A stretch of 64,000 nucleotides of DNA from the NCBI RefSeq assembly GCF_900215335.1, contig NZ_OCMT01000003.1, positions 806,001 through 870,000 of the forward strand. Direction: 5' to 3'. Under the pieces are notes generated by a model. It was not told where the DNA came from. It searched no databases and was given only the letters and a program-made list of their open reading frames with translations. Source of the stretch: Pedobacter xixiisoli. GTDB taxonomy: Bacteria; Bacteroidota; Bacteroidia; Sphingobacteriales; Sphingobacteriaceae. Below, in pieces: positions 1 through 9,356 of this stretch (its first letter is position 1; each line of letters opens with the position of its first letter). The translations under genes were made by a program, and so were the position numbers.

Positions 1-1747
1 GCAGCTTTCCATCCGCTGTGCGTTTCACGGTAAAAATTGGGTCGTAAACACTTGGTGCGTATTTTGTCTCAGCAATAGCTAAACGCTCGAAATGCTGTTC
101 GGTACGAGCGAAAAAGTTATTCCAATTTTTCTTTTCTTTAGGGCTCCAAACACTTTCTGCCAGTGCAAAACCACGTGGCCAAGTTTGGTATTCTGCTTGT
201 CGGATGTTATAAACCTGCTCGGTCCATAAGTTACCTTGACCACCCTTGATATATTTAGGGTCTACACCATCTGGAACCGGATCAAACTGGTAAGTTTTGC
301 TGAGCCTTAAACCTTTGTAAACTTTTGGTTCGGTGATTTCATCGGCTTGCATGTAATCTAGATAAGCGTATTGTGTAGGGCTCATCACTACTTCATGCTT
401 ATTTTTTGCAGCTTGTACACCGTATTTCATATCTCTCCAGCTCATTACAGCAGTGCTTTGAGATACACCACCTTCTAGCACTTCGTCCCAAGCCATAAAA
501 CGTTTACCGTGTTTAGCTACAATTTTCTCCAACCTGCGCTCGAAATAACTTTGTACTTGGTGCATGTTTTTCAAATTCTCACGTTTCATCAACTCCAGAA
601 TCTGTGGTGTTTTCTCCCAAAAATTATGAGGAGCTTCATCGCCACCCATGTGCATGTATTCGAAAGGGAAAATCTTTGCCACCTGCGAAACTACAGTATC
701 TAAAAACTCATACACTTTCTCATTAGCTGGGCAAAGTGTATTGTCTACCATTGCCAATGGTGGGACTCCACGGCTCCAATCCATGATACGTTCGCCACTA
801 CGAACTTTATAATTTACAGCATCTGGCGTACAAGAAAGCTCTGGGTAGGAAGCTACAGCAGCTAAGCTATGTCCAGGAACGTCTACCTCTGGTAGTATAT
901 TTACGAATCTTTCTTTAGCATAAGCTACCAGTTCTTTCAAATCTTCTTGGGTGTAAAAACCACCATAGTTGCGAGGTTCTTCTGGTTTTGTAGGAATGAA
1001 ATTGCCAAATGAACCTACACGTTTTACGTTCCAAGCGCCTACTTCTGTTAGTTTTGGGTAACCTTTAATTTCAATTCTCCAACCTTCATCATCAGTTAAG
1101 TGTAGGTGAAGGATGTTGTATTTGTAACGTACCATCGCATCGATGTACTGCTTTACTTCGTCTTTCGTAAAGAAATGTCTAGCCACATCAAACATCAAAC
1201 CTCTCCAGCCTAAACGAGGGTAATCGGTAATGTTAACGCAAGGAACTTTCCACGTTACATCTTTAACTTCTTCCTTACTTTCTATCTCTTTTGGCAATAA
1301 CTGCATCAGCGTTTGTACGCCGTAAAAAATACCTGCAGGTTTATTTGCGGTGATGGTGATTTGCTGCGGTGTAACTTGTAAATGATAACCTTCTGCACCA
1401 ATTGCAGCGTCATTTCTTTCGGTAAGTACCAATCTGATATTTGCAGTATTGGAAGCCGCTGCGGTAGAACTTACAAAATATCCCGTAGGTACGCTTAAAC
1501 GTTCTTGTAAGAAAGCAATAGCCTGCTTAAGTTCTGTGGGTTTGCTAGTTTGTATTAAGATGCTTTCGGGAAGTTTAAAATGTCCATCTTGTTTGGTAAT
1601 GGTTACAGGTTCTGGAATAATTGCAATTTCACTGTGCGCATGATTGGCCGTTTGGTTCAATGCTATTTCATCAGTTGCTACGACAGTATTTTGTGCTAGC
1701 GAACCGAGGGATAAAGAAATGAGAGCAGACGAAAGGAGTAGTTTCAT
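1..1747 (-). CDS. Beta-N-acetylhexosaminidase, GH20 (3' end beyond window)
   Basis: Secreted exo-hydrolase that removes terminal N-acetylglucosamine or N-acetylgalactosamine from chitooligosaccharides or glycans. The 582 visible residues start at the ATG at 1747 with a signal peptide (MKLLLSSALISLSLGSLAQ). A GH20b-like N-terminal domain spans about residues 40-160 and a TIM-barrel catalytic domain follows from about 165. The family hallmark HMGGDEAP is present; D370 and E371 are the expected substrate-assisting Asp and acid/base Glu. The motif WRGLMFDVARHF at the barrel start also fits GH20. The reading frame is still open at base 1, so the C-terminus lies outside the window. It is followed upstream by dacB on the same strand, with a 215-bp gap holding a palindromic repeat, so it is probably transcribed on its own. 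Confidence 0.93.
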   Translation of the reverse strand, partial: MKLLLSSALISLSLGSLAQNTVVATDEIALNQTANHAHSEIAIIPEPVTITKQDGHFKLPESILIQTSKPTELKQAIAFLQERLSVPTGYFVSSTAAASNTANIRLVLTERNDAAIGAEGYHLQVTPQQITITANKPAGIFYGVQTLMQLLPKEIESKEEVKDVTWKVPCVNITDYPRLGWRGLMFDVARHFFTKDEVKQYIDAMVRYKYNILHLHLTDDEGWRIEIKGYPKLTEVGAWNVKRVGSFGNFIPTKPEEPRNYGGFYTQEDLKELVAYAKERFVNILPEVDVPGHSLAAVASYPELSCTPDAVNYKVRSGERIMDWSRGVPPLAMVDNTLCPANEKVYEFLDTVVSQVAKIFPFEYMHMGGDEAPHNFWEKTPQILELMKRENLKNMHQVQSYFERRLEKIVAKHGKRFMAWDEVLEGGVSQSTAVMSWRDMKYGVQAAKNKHEVVMSPTQYAYLDYMQADEITEPKVYKGLRLSKTYQFDPVPDGVDPKYIKGGQGNLWTEQVYNIRQAEYQTWPRGFALAESVWSPKEKKNWNNFFARTEQHFERLAIAETKYAPSVYDPIFTVKRTADGKL

Positions 1748-1920
1748 GTTATATTTTGGTTGTGTGAAATGGCAATTTATCTAAAATTTAGGAGGTAGGC
1801 AATTGATTATTAAAAAATATTAAAAACTATTAACGAATAGTATTAAACATTAAGGAATTAAGGAACTTTAAGTTTTATTAATCTTAAAGTTTCTACATAT
1901 CTTTTCTACGATTTGCTACT

Positions 1921-1960
1921 CTCTCCCTTTGGGGAGAGATGCCCAAAGGGCAGAGAGGGG
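1921..1960. repeat. CTCTCCC/GGGGAGAG intergenic palindrome
   Basis: A compact double palindrome: CTCTCCCTTTGGGGAGAG followed by GCCCAAAGGGC and then AGAGAGGGG. Related sequences occur at 51116-51213 and in 59636-59845, so this is a dispersed non-coding repeat family. It sits between dacB and the GH20 gene and could act as a transcript-end hairpin. Nothing in it looks protein-coding. Confidence 0.7.
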
Positions 1961-1962
1961 CT

Positions 1963-3372
1963 TTACTTCAAAGCATCCAGAACCTGAAACAACTTTCTGC
2001 TAATTCCAGAGCCGCTATAATTATTAATGTTAATGACCGCAATATACTTACTTCCGTTTTTGGCCGTGTAATAGCCTGCATAGGCCGTTACATCGTTAAT
2101 ATTTCCACTTTTGATATTCATCCCATTATAATCTGGAAAAGAGTTGAGGTAATCTGAAAACCAACTTTCTTTTTGTGCTTGGAATAAAATAGATGCCATT
2201 GCCATGCTTGTTACTCTGTTGGCAGGCGATAAGCCGCTACCATCAATCATATTTAGCGCATTTTTATCAATGCCTTTAGCCGACCAAAAGTCGATTACTG
2301 CTTTTGCTCCATTTTTGGTACTAGCTTCTTTTCCTTGTTTGTAGGCAAGGGTTTTTATCAATTGCTCACCGTAAAGGTTGATGCTTTTTTTCTGGAACCA
2401 ATACACCATCTGGCTTAAGGTAGGAGAGAAGATCGTTAATAGAGGTTTTTGCTCATTGCTGATTTGCTTCTTTTCTAACGCCAACAAACGAGCAGAGCTT
2501 GCATTTTTAGTGCATTCAATGTTTAATTTTTTCAAAGTATCTTGTAAACGATAAGCAACATCAAAAGCAGCATCTGGTAAGGCTAAAGAAATGCCAGATT
2601 TTTTGATTCCCATACCCCAAGTGCCTCTAATGTACCCAATGTTGGTGTAAGGAGGTAGAAAACCATAAGCATTATCGCCCGTACCGCTAGCTCCAGTTGT
2701 CAATTCGTTTACCAACTGGATGTAGGGCATTTGAGGTACAGTTTTTACAAGCTGAACCTCACTTTCTACACTTGAACCTGCTCTAAGATGTACGTCAAAT
2801 TGATTTTCACGCCAGCAGATTGAACCAGCGCCAGCACCGTAATAGTTACCTATGTCTTGCCAAATCCAGCCAGTTGGAATAGTAGAAGTACCGAAAGCAC
2901 TGTCGTCACTAACCACACTTCCTTCAATTTTTTTAATACCAGCCGCTTTAATTGCAACAACCCATTGATTTAAGATGTTGTTTTCTTTGGTCTGTTCGTA
3001 GCGCCACGAACCTAAGGTGGGGTCACCCGATCCTGTGATGATAATATCGCCCTGTAGGGTTCCCTCAGCTGTGATTTTTCCTGTGTAAGAAAGTTTGGTT
3101 TCGTAACGAAAATCCTTACTTAAATTATAGAAAGCGGTTGCTGAGGTAATGGTTTTTAGCGTTGATGCAGGAGCCAAACCAATGTTTTCATTGTTCGCAA
3201 AAATTACTTTTCCTGTATTGGCATCGAGTATGCAAAGTGAAGTGATCGCATATTTCGCTTGTTCATCTTTCACTAATATTTGATATGCTCTTTCAAGTTT
3301 TTGAGCAGTGGTTTGTGCGTTTACAATTTGTGGTAGCGCAAATAACAAAAGGTAAAGAATTCTTTTCATCAA
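1963..3372 (-). CDS. dacB: D-alanyl-D-alanine carboxypeptidase/endopeptidase, PBP4 (peptidase S13) family
   Basis: Periplasmic low-molecular-weight penicillin-binding protein that trims or cross-cuts peptidoglycan stem peptides. It has 469 residues with a signal peptide (MMKRILYLLLFALPQIVNAQ). All three active-site motifs of the family are visible: S70-T-L-K73 (nucleophile motif), S330-I-N332 (SxN) and K421-S-G423 (KTG-like box). The length matches E. coli PBP4. A second ATG one codon in (3369) is an equally good start. It lies 53 bp downstream of the 3426-4616 gene on the same strand and may be co-transcribed with it. Confidence 0.93.
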   Translation of the reverse strand: MMKRILYLLLFALPQIVNAQTTAQKLERAYQILVKDEQAKYAITSLCILDANTGKVIFANNENIGLAPASTLKTITSATAFYNLSKDFRYETKLSYTGKITAEGTLQGDIIITGSGDPTLGSWRYEQTKENNILNQWVVAIKAAGIKKIEGSVVSDDSAFGTSTIPTGWIWQDIGNYYGAGAGSICWRENQFDVHLRAGSSVESEVQLVKTVPQMPYIQLVNELTTGASGTGDNAYGFLPPYTNIGYIRGTWGMGIKKSGISLALPDAAFDVAYRLQDTLKKLNIECTKNASSARLLALEKKQISNEQKPLLTIFSPTLSQMVYWFQKKSINLYGEQLIKTLAYKQGKEASTKNGAKAVIDFWSAKGIDKNALNMIDGSGLSPANRVTSMAMASILFQAQKESWFSDYLNSFPDYNGMNIKSGNINDVTAYAGYYTAKNGSKYIAVININNYSGSGISRKLFQVLDALK

Positions 3373-3425
3373 CGTGTAAGGGATTTTTTAAAATTATCTT
3401 TAGATATAACTCCCAAAAGCAAATT

Positions 3426-4616
3426 TTATGATTTTGGAAATTGACTTGCAGTAACTTCAGGAATAACAACCAATAAATCAAAACCTTTGATAATGCGTAA
3501 CAATTTGATATCTGTTATTTTTATTTTTCCATTTTCGATGGCTCTTCTAATTGGAGCCATATCGAAACATTGCCATTCATTTCCATTAATTAATTTAAAG
3601 AACGGTTTCAGTGATCTTAAAAAACCTTCGTTTTCATCAATCTTTGACGCTGGAAATCCTTGGAATGGAGAAGCCTGCATTCCTGACTTGCCCACAATAA
3701 CAATATGCAGAGAATTGGTGAATTGGCTGTCGGCAACGTTGTTGACTAAGTTGCCAATATCATATATTTCTAGCATGCTTTCACCTTTAGATGCATGATT
3801 TGCACCGTATTTGTATAGATTTTTTTTACCTACCCAATTATTGTAATCCGCCATTAATTGATTTTTCATCAACTGTATGCGTAGGTGGTGGTTTTGAGAT
3901 TTGTAAATTTCAGCAGTTAGCTTCAAAGCTGCTACTATTTTATTTTCTTCGCTACTTAGTTTTAGCTTAGTAAGCTCATCAATTTTCTTCCCAAAATCTT
4001 CTGTGAGTAGATAAAACGGTTTTTTCTGATCCTTTAGAAAAGCCGAAAAATGCGCTTTGGATTGATCTCTAATGCTTTCATAGATTTCTTTAGCTCTTTT
4101 GTTTTTTGTCGATTGCATTAGCTCATTACAAATCAGGCGATCGGCCACTAATAAAATTTGATCTGTACCGCGAATATTAGTCTTTCCGTTTACCAACTGT
4201 TTAAGCAGGTTAAATTCTGATTCGAAAGCATAGAAAGAAAAAGTATTTCCGTAATCAGCTTTATATTTTTTCAGTGCATCTGTTGAAAGCGTATTAATCT
4301 TTTGCTCAAAAATATGCGCCGTAAATGGATCAATCTCACAGAAGAAATTATCAAATTTAATTTGCTCGGCAATTTTTGACACAAAGAATGGAATCTCGTC
4401 TGTGAAATGATCCTCGCCAATTAACACATTACTACTTCCTTTCGCTTTTTCGATGATTTTATCCCAGCCCAGTCCCTTTAGTTGATTTACATCCTTTGTA
4501 AAAGTCGTTTGATTGTTTTTTGCTAGAGCGGTAATTAAGCTATCTTGAGCAAAAATGCTTAACGTATTAAGTAGGCAAGTCAAAATGGTTAATGCAATGA
4601 TTTTTCTTATCATCAT
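3426..4616 (-). CDS. Secreted protein of unknown function with GEDH motif
   Basis: I do not recognise a specific function. The 396-residue product has a signal peptide (about residues 1-24, ending IFAQ) and no further membrane span, so it is probably periplasmic or exported. Near the N-terminus it carries VLIGEDHFTDE (residues 65-74) followed by an acidic FFCEIDPF stretch. A G-E-x-H motif after a short beta strand is reminiscent of the ChaN/erythromycin-esterase/TraB (Tiki-like) superfamily, but the rest of the sequence is too divergent for me to confirm this. It lies directly upstream of dacB (53 bp) and downstream of the asd terminator, so it probably has its own promoter. Confidence 0.75.
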   Translation of the reverse strand: MMIRKIIALTILTCLLNTLSIFAQDSLITALAKNNQTTFTKDVNQLKGLGWDKIIEKAKGSSNVLIGEDHFTDEIPFFVSKIAEQIKFDNFFCEIDPFTAHIFEQKINTLSTDALKKYKADYGNTFSFYAFESEFNLLKQLVNGKTNIRGTDQILLVADRLICNELMQSTKNKRAKEIYESIRDQSKAHFSAFLKDQKKPFYLLTEDFGKKIDELTKLKLSSEENKIVAALKLTAEIYKSQNHHLRIQLMKNQLMADYNNWVGKKNLYKYGANHASKGESMLEIYDIGNLVNNVADSQFTNSLHIVIVGKSGMQASPFQGFPASKIDENEGFLRSLKPFFKLINGNEWQCFDMAPIRRAIENGKIKITDIKLLRIIKGFDLLVVIPEVTASQFPKS

Positions 4617-4647
4617 AGTTTGGTTGTTCGAAAAGTTTAGTCGAAAA

Positions 4648-4674
4648 AAAAGTGATGCTATTCACATCACTTTT
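4648..4674 (-). terminator. Rho-independent terminator of asd
   Basis: Arms AAAAGTGATG (4648-4657) and CATCACTTTT (4665-4674) are perfectly complementary with a 7-nt loop. Read on the minus strand, the stem is followed by a run of T (complement of the A run 4644-4647). It lies 19 bp beyond the asd stop codon and upstream of the next gene. Confidence 0.88.
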
Positions 4675-4692
4675 CTATTACCTTTATAAAGC

Positions 4693-5682
4693 TTATACAA
4701 GCTTGTTTGCTACTAGATACTCTGCAATCTGTACAGTATTTGTAGCCGCACCTTTACGCAAGTTATCTGCAACAATCCACATGTTTAACGCTTTGTCGTG
4801 AGATTCATCTCTACGCAAACGACCTACAAATACCTCATCTTTCTCATGAGCATCTTTAGGCATTGGATATTTTAGATTAGCTACATCATCTACCACGATT
4901 AAACCTGGTGCTTCTTCCAAAATTCTACGAACATCAGCCAAATCAAAATCGTTTTCGAACTCAACGTTAACCGATTCTGAGTGACCACCCATTACAGGGA
5001 TACGTACTGTAGTAGCCGTAACGCGAATGGTGTCGTCGCCCATGATCTTGTTGGTTTCTTTCACCATTTTCATTTCTTCTTTGGTGTAACCATTATCGGT
5101 AAAAACGTCGATATGAGGTAAAACGTTTAAGTCAATTTCATATGGATAAGCTTTTGGTCCGTCGATACCTTTACGCTCATTCATCAACTGATCTACCGCT
5201 TTTACACCAGTACCTGTTACCGATTGGTAAGTAGATACCACCACACGTTTGATTTTGTATTTTGCATGTAATGGTTGTAAAGCTACCACCATTTGTATGG
5301 TAGAACAGTTTGGATTGGCAATAATTTTATCTTCTTTGGTTAATACATGTGCATTTACTTCAGGAACAACCAATTTTTTGGTAGGATCCATTCTCCAAGC
5401 AGAAGAATTGTCAATTACTGTAGTGCCAACTTCTGCAAAACGAGGAGCCGACTCTAAAGAGGTAGTACCTCCAGCAGAAAATATCGCGATCTCTGGACGA
5501 AGACCAATAGCAGTATCAATGCTAACAATTGGATACTCCTTACCCTTAAACTTAATTAACTTACCAACGCTCTTCTCAGATGCTACTGGGATTAATTCGG
5601 TTAAAGGGAAATTTCTTTCTTCCAATACTTTTAACATTACGGTGCCTACAAGTCCTGTGGCGCCTACTACTGCAACTTTCAT
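4693..5682 (-). CDS. asd: Aspartate-semialdehyde dehydrogenase
   Basis: Catalyses NADPH-dependent reductive dephosphorylation of aspartyl phosphate to aspartate semialdehyde, the branch point to lysine/diaminopimelate, threonine and methionine. The 329 residues begin with the NADP-binding fingerprint GATGLVG (residues 7-13). The active-site motif NPNCST places the catalytic cysteine at C126. The substrate-binding region with ESVNVEF and the C-terminal DNLRKGAATNTVQ motif (family R-x-G-A-A-x-N) are intact, and the length is normal. It is a monocistronic minus-strand gene with a strong terminator behind it, divergent from the 5733 gene with a 50-bp shared upstream region. Confidence 0.97.
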   Translation of the reverse strand: MKVAVVGATGLVGTVMLKVLEERNFPLTELIPVASEKSVGKLIKFKGKEYPIVSIDTAIGLRPEIAIFSAGGTTSLESAPRFAEVGTTVIDNSSAWRMDPTKKLVVPEVNAHVLTKEDKIIANPNCSTIQMVVALQPLHAKYKIKRVVVSTYQSVTGTGVKAVDQLMNERKGIDGPKAYPYEIDLNVLPHIDVFTDNGYTKEEMKMVKETNKIMGDDTIRVTATTVRIPVMGGHSESVNVEFENDFDLADVRRILEEAPGLIVVDDVANLKYPMPKDAHEKDEVFVGRLRRDESHDKALNMWIVADNLRKGAATNTVQIAEYLVANKLV

Positions 5683-5732
5683 TTTTTTTGATTATTTATA
5701 TTATATTTAAATTAAATGTTCATTTACCAAAT

Positions 5733-7541
5733 ATGAGAAAAACTTTAGTCTTTTTACTGTTATTCTGCACTAAACTTACTTTTGCTCAATTAAATGACAA
5801 TTTTAGTGATGGAAATTTTACATCGAATCCAACATGGGAAGGCTCTACCACTAACTTTCAGGTTATAGACGGAGTTTTAGCCTCTAATGGACCGCAAGCT
5901 ACCAGCACATTATATCTTTCTACCCCAAATTCACTGTCAGGAGATACCGCTTGGGAGTTTTTAGTGAATTTAGCTTTTGACCCAAGCACAACAAATTATC
6001 CTCGTATCTATTTGATTTCCAATCAGCAGGATTTATCTGCTACCACTGGTAAACAAGCTTATTATTTACAGTTGGGTTCTAGCACTGGTGCAGAAAATTT
6101 TTCATTGGTACGACAAAATGGAACAACATTAACTACCATTTTAAATCTACCAGACAAAGCCAGAACTCCAGTTAGCAGTGTGAATGTACGGGTAAGGGTA
6201 GAACGTTCTGCTAGCGGGAGATGGGCAATTTATACGGATTTTACAGGTGGAGGAAACTTTACATACGATGGAGGTGTAACCGACAATACTTACACCAATA
6301 CTTCTTATTTTGGAGTGTACTGTAGATACAGCACGGCGTCTCGTTACAATATGTTCAAGTTTGATGATTTTAAAATTGAACCGTATATAGATACTGTTGC
6401 TCCAAAGCTAGTAACTGCGAATGTCATATCGTCAACCACTATTCAGGTAAGTTTTAGTGAGCCTATTCTGGAAGATTCGATGCTAGATGTAAATAATTAC
6501 CATATCAATAATGGCATTGGTAAACCCTCGCAAGTGCAATTGGGTGGTGCTGCTGGAAATAGCGTCGTGCTAACAGTTGCTAACCCTATAATGCCTAGTG
6601 TAGAAAATATGCTTACCGTCAGTCACATAGCAGATTATGCTGGAATTGCTATAGATCCATCAGCTAATAGTGCATTAATTTTGCTGCCGGGAAAAATTGA
6701 GGCGAATGATATCTTAATTAGCGAGATACTTTTTAACGTTAAAACTGGAGGTGCTGATTTTGTAGAGATTTATAATCCTACAAATAAAATACTAGATTTA
6801 AAAGAACTCACTATTTCTAACCCATCAGCTAGTGGAACTACAGGTACTACCAAGAGAACAATTTCTACTTCTTCCATATTGATAAGGCCTAAAACTTACT
6901 GGGTGCTAACAGCTAATCCAGAAGTTACCAAGCAACATTACGAAGTGAAATATCCTAGTCAAATGGTTCAAATTAATAATATGCCTACCTACAATAATGA
7001 TAAAGGTACGGTGGCTGTTTGGGTAGATGATTTGGTTATAGATGAAATTGCTTACACTGAACAAATGCATCATGCTTTGCTAAAAGAAGTTAAGGGTGTT
7101 TCTTTAGAGCGGGTTTCGTTTGTTAAAAGTGGAAACGAACCAGGTAACCTGCAATCTGCGGCGGTTTCAGTTGGTTACGCTACGCCAACGTACCAAAACT
7201 CGCAAACCGATACTGGTAGTAAAAATTCGGTAGTAGTAGCTAATAAAACCTTTTCTCCAGATAATGATGGCTTCGAAGATTTGTTACAAATTGATTATCG
7301 CTTTCAAGAAAATGGAAATTTAGCGACTATTAATATTTACACAGATAAGGGAGTTTTAGTACGCCGATTAGCTAGAAATGTCACCTTGTCGACACAAGGA
7401 ACTGTTAATTGGGATGGGCTGAACGACAGTGGACAGTTATGTAAAGTTGGTTTGTATGTAATCAAAGTTGATATGTTTAATACCAACGGTAATGCAAATC
7501 ATTTCAAACAAACTTGTATCTTGGCTTCAAAACTGAATTGA
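5733..7541 (+). CDS. Secreted lamin-tail-domain (LTD) protein with FlgD-Ig-like C-terminus
   Basis: Predicted extracellular multidomain protein of 602 residues. The ATG at 5733 is chosen because it begins a clear signal peptide (MRKTLVFLLLFCTKLTFAQ); an in-frame upstream start at 5580 would run through asd and add 51 unlikely residues. In order it shows a LamG/jelly-roll-like region (about 25-215), an SbsA-type Ig-like domain (about 220-315, with IQVSFSEPI), a lamin tail domain (about 320-450, with ILISEILFN and FVEIYNP), and a C-terminal FlgD-Ig/CHU_C-like domain (KTFSPDNDGFEDLLQI, then VNWDGLNDSG and GLYVIKV). Such architecture is typical of Bacteroidota surface or secreted proteins, but the ligand is unknown. 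Confidence 0.85.
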   Translation: MRKTLVFLLLFCTKLTFAQLNDNFSDGNFTSNPTWEGSTTNFQVIDGVLASNGPQATSTLYLSTPNSLSGDTAWEFLVNLAFDPSTTNYPRIYLISNQQDLSATTGKQAYYLQLGSSTGAENFSLVRQNGTTLTTILNLPDKARTPVSSVNVRVRVERSASGRWAIYTDFTGGGNFTYDGGVTDNTYTNTSYFGVYCRYSTASRYNMFKFDDFKIEPYIDTVAPKLVTANVISSTTIQVSFSEPILEDSMLDVNNYHINNGIGKPSQVQLGGAAGNSVVLTVANPIMPSVENMLTVSHIADYAGIAIDPSANSALILLPGKIEANDILISEILFNVKTGGADFVEIYNPTNKILDLKELTISNPSASGTTGTTKRTISTSSILIRPKTYWVLTANPEVTKQHYEVKYPSQMVQINNMPTYNNDKGTVAVWVDDLVIDEIAYTEQMHHALLKEVKGVSLERVSFVKSGNEPGNLQSAAVSVGYATPTYQNSQTDTGSKNSVVVANKTFSPDNDGFEDLLQIDYRFQENGNLATINIYTDKGVLVRRLARNVTLSTQGTVNWDGLNDSGQLCKVGLYVIKVDMFNTNGNANHFKQTCILASKLN

Positions 7542-7596
7542 CAATCAATTTGGCTTTCTAAATTTCTCAGTAGCTTCTAAATTAATCCTAAAAAAG

Positions 7597-8346
7597 ATGT
7601 CATTCTTTCTTTCGAAATTTTTATTATTCCTCATTCGTCCACTAGTTTGGGTTGCTGTACTTGCTATATATGGTTTGTTCTCCAAAAACAAGAAATATAA
7701 AAGAAGAGCTTACATTACTTCAATTGTCCTGCTATTATTCTTTTCTAATAAGTTTATTTTGGGGCAAGTTGCGAAATGGTACGAGCCTAAGTCTCCAGTT
7801 TTAAGTCATTATGATATTGGTTTGCTTTTAGGAGGATTCTCTAGCTTCAACGAAGAAACACAATCTTTAAAAGCTGAGTTTTCTGGTGATAGGCTAACTC
7901 AAACGATCAAGCTATATCACCACGGTAAAATAGATCGAATTTTGATGAGCGGTGGAAGCGGGAGTTTTTTAGAGAGAAATCAGCCAGAAGCATTATACAC
8001 TCAAACTTATTTAAAGGCTATTAAAATTCCAGATAGTGCGATAATTATAGAAAAGCGGAGCCGTAATACAAAAGAGAATTTTATCTATGCAAACAAGATT
8101 TTGCAGGGATTGAATAAGCCAAATGCTAAAATTTTGGTAATTACCAGTGCATGGCATATACCTAGAACTAAATTGATTGCCGAAAAGCAAGGTTTAAAGA
8201 ACTTAACTTACTATCCTACTAATTCCCTGAATGATAATTACTCATTTGAGGATTATATATTGCCACAATCTGGAGCTATTTTCGGATGGGAACTGCTGTT
8301 GAAAGAGTGGGTGGGGTATTTAGTAACTAAGTTAGGGATAACTTAA
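7597..8346 (+). CDS. YdcF/ElyC/SanA family membrane protein (DUF218)
   Basis: A 249-residue inner-membrane protein. Two hydrophobic N-terminal segments (about residues 5-25 and 38-55) are followed by a DUF218 Rossmann-like domain. The domain shows the family signatures DIGLLLGGF, GKIDRILMSGGSG, RSRNTKENFIYA and ILVITSAWHIPRT. ElyC and SanA members affect cell-envelope integrity in enterobacteria; the precise reaction is unknown. It starts 55 bp after the lamin-tail gene on the same strand. It ends before a palindromic repeat that separates it from the convergent minus-strand operon. Confidence 0.85.
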   Translation: MSFFLSKFLLFLIRPLVWVAVLAIYGLFSKNKKYKRRAYITSIVLLLFFSNKFILGQVAKWYEPKSPVLSHYDIGLLLGGFSSFNEETQSLKAEFSGDRLTQTIKLYHHGKIDRILMSGGSGSFLERNQPEALYTQTYLKAIKIPDSAIIIEKRSRNTKENFIYANKILQGLNKPNAKILVITSAWHIPRTKLIAEKQGLKNLTYYPTNSLNDNYSFEDYILPQSGAIFGWELLLKEWVGYLVTKLGIT

Positions 8347-8372
8347 ACAGCACCTAGTTCTTTAGCTGGTTG

Positions 8373-8476
8373 TCATTTCGAGCGTAGTCGAGAAATCTTC
8401 AGGGATGTATATTCATTTTATCCAATCCAAAGATTTCTCTCCCAGCGGTTCGGGACTAAAGCTTCAGTCGAAATGA
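8373..8476. repeat. TCATTTCG...CGAAATGA dispersed inverted repeat
   Basis: Begins TCATTTCGAGCGTAGTCGAG and ends with the inverse CAGTCGAAATGA. Inner AGAAATCTTC and AGATTTCTCT blocks are also roughly inverted. Members of the same family lie at 11382-11475, 28447-28540 and 42601-42674, with a half-copy at 53435. This copy lies between convergent genes and could serve as a bidirectional terminator. Confidence 0.75.
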
Positions 8477-8484
8477 TGGAAACA

Positions 8485-9354
8485 CTATAGTAATTTACCT
8501 TTAATGTAATCGATACTTGTTTTAATTGAGCTGATATGGTCAGGTTTGTAATTTGTCTCCTGCTCTAGATAAATGTGTTTCACACCAGACAGTTTAGCTT
8601 CTGCAAATATCGATTTGAAGTCAATAGTTCCATTACCAATCTCGGTATTCCATCTTTTGTTAGTTTTATCCATATCCTTTACATGCCACATTTTAAACCT
8701 ACGAGGATGTTTTTTAAATATATCTATCGGATTTTGACCAGCAAAAGCTACCCAGTATAAATCTAATTCAAAATACACCAAATTAGGGTCAGTTTCAGCC
8801 AATAAGATTTCAAAACCCGTTGTATCGCCTTGCTTGTCAAACTCAAAACCATGGTTGTGGTAACCTACATTAATACCTGCTTGGATACAAAGTTCGCCAG
8901 CCTTATTTAAGCGCTCTGCTACTAGTTTATAATTGTTGCGTAAGTCATCTCCAAGATAGGGAGCTACCACATATTTACTGCCCAATACATTAGATGCATC
9001 AATGTAAGATTTGATATCATCTAGGTTTCCGGTTTTAATGTAGTTGTCGAAACCAAAGTGACCGCTAGGAGAATATAAGCCATTAGCATCTAATAATGCC
9101 TTAAAATCCTTAGGACTTAAGCCCCAAAAACTTCCGTTAGGTGCGTAGCCATAAGTTTCTACTTCTTTAAAACCAGCTTTAGCCACTTTCTCAATTACGC
9201 CCTTAACGTCTTTCCCAATAATTTCTCTTAAGCTATATAGCTGTATACCTACCGCCTGTTGTGCCGGAGCTAAGGCTTTAGTCAACGAAGGGGCTAGGGC
9301 TAAACTTGCGGCAAGTAAGCCAGTTTCTTTTATAAAATTTCTTCTTGTAGTCAT
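8485..9354 (-). CDS. Tat-exported sugar phosphate isomerase/epimerase-like TIM-barrel protein
   Basis: A 289-residue AP-endonuclease-2/xylose-isomerase-like TIM-barrel protein. The N-terminus (TTRRNFIKETGLLAASLALAP) is a twin-arginine signal, so it is predicted to act in the periplasm. Barrel motifs include GIQLYSLREI, FKEVETYGY, NVGYHNHGFEF, VYFELDLYWV and RFKMWHVKDMD; the His, Glu and Asp residues there are expected metal or substrate ligands. It starts 2 bp after the permease stop, so it is the last gene of the 18.2-8.5 kb operon. It is a close paralogue of the 18630-19532 protein (shared FWGL, MWHVKDMDKT and G.G.IDYK/FK.IF blocks). The exact reaction is not known; relatives in such clusters process 3-keto sugars. 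Confidence 0.87.
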   Translation of the reverse strand: MTTRRNFIKETGLLAASLALAPSLTKALAPAQQAVGIQLYSLREIIGKDVKGVIEKVAKAGFKEVETYGYAPNGSFWGLSPKDFKALLDANGLYSPSGHFGFDNYIKTGNLDDIKSYIDASNVLGSKYVVAPYLGDDLRNNYKLVAERLNKAGELCIQAGINVGYHNHGFEFDKQGDTTGFEILLAETDPNLVYFELDLYWVAFAGQNPIDIFKKHPRRFKMWHVKDMDKTNKRWNTEIGNGTIDFKSIFAEAKLSGVKHIYLEQETNYKPDHISSIKTSIDYIKGKLL

Positions 9355-9356
9355 CG

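Noticed and set aside
5249..5710. 153-codon plus-strand ORF opposite asd
   Set aside because: Fully antisense to a clearly conserved enzyme gene; a shadow of its codon bias.
5580..5732. Upstream extension of the lamin-tail protein
   Set aside because: Would overlap asd and place 51 residues before an obvious signal peptide; the start at 5733 is better.
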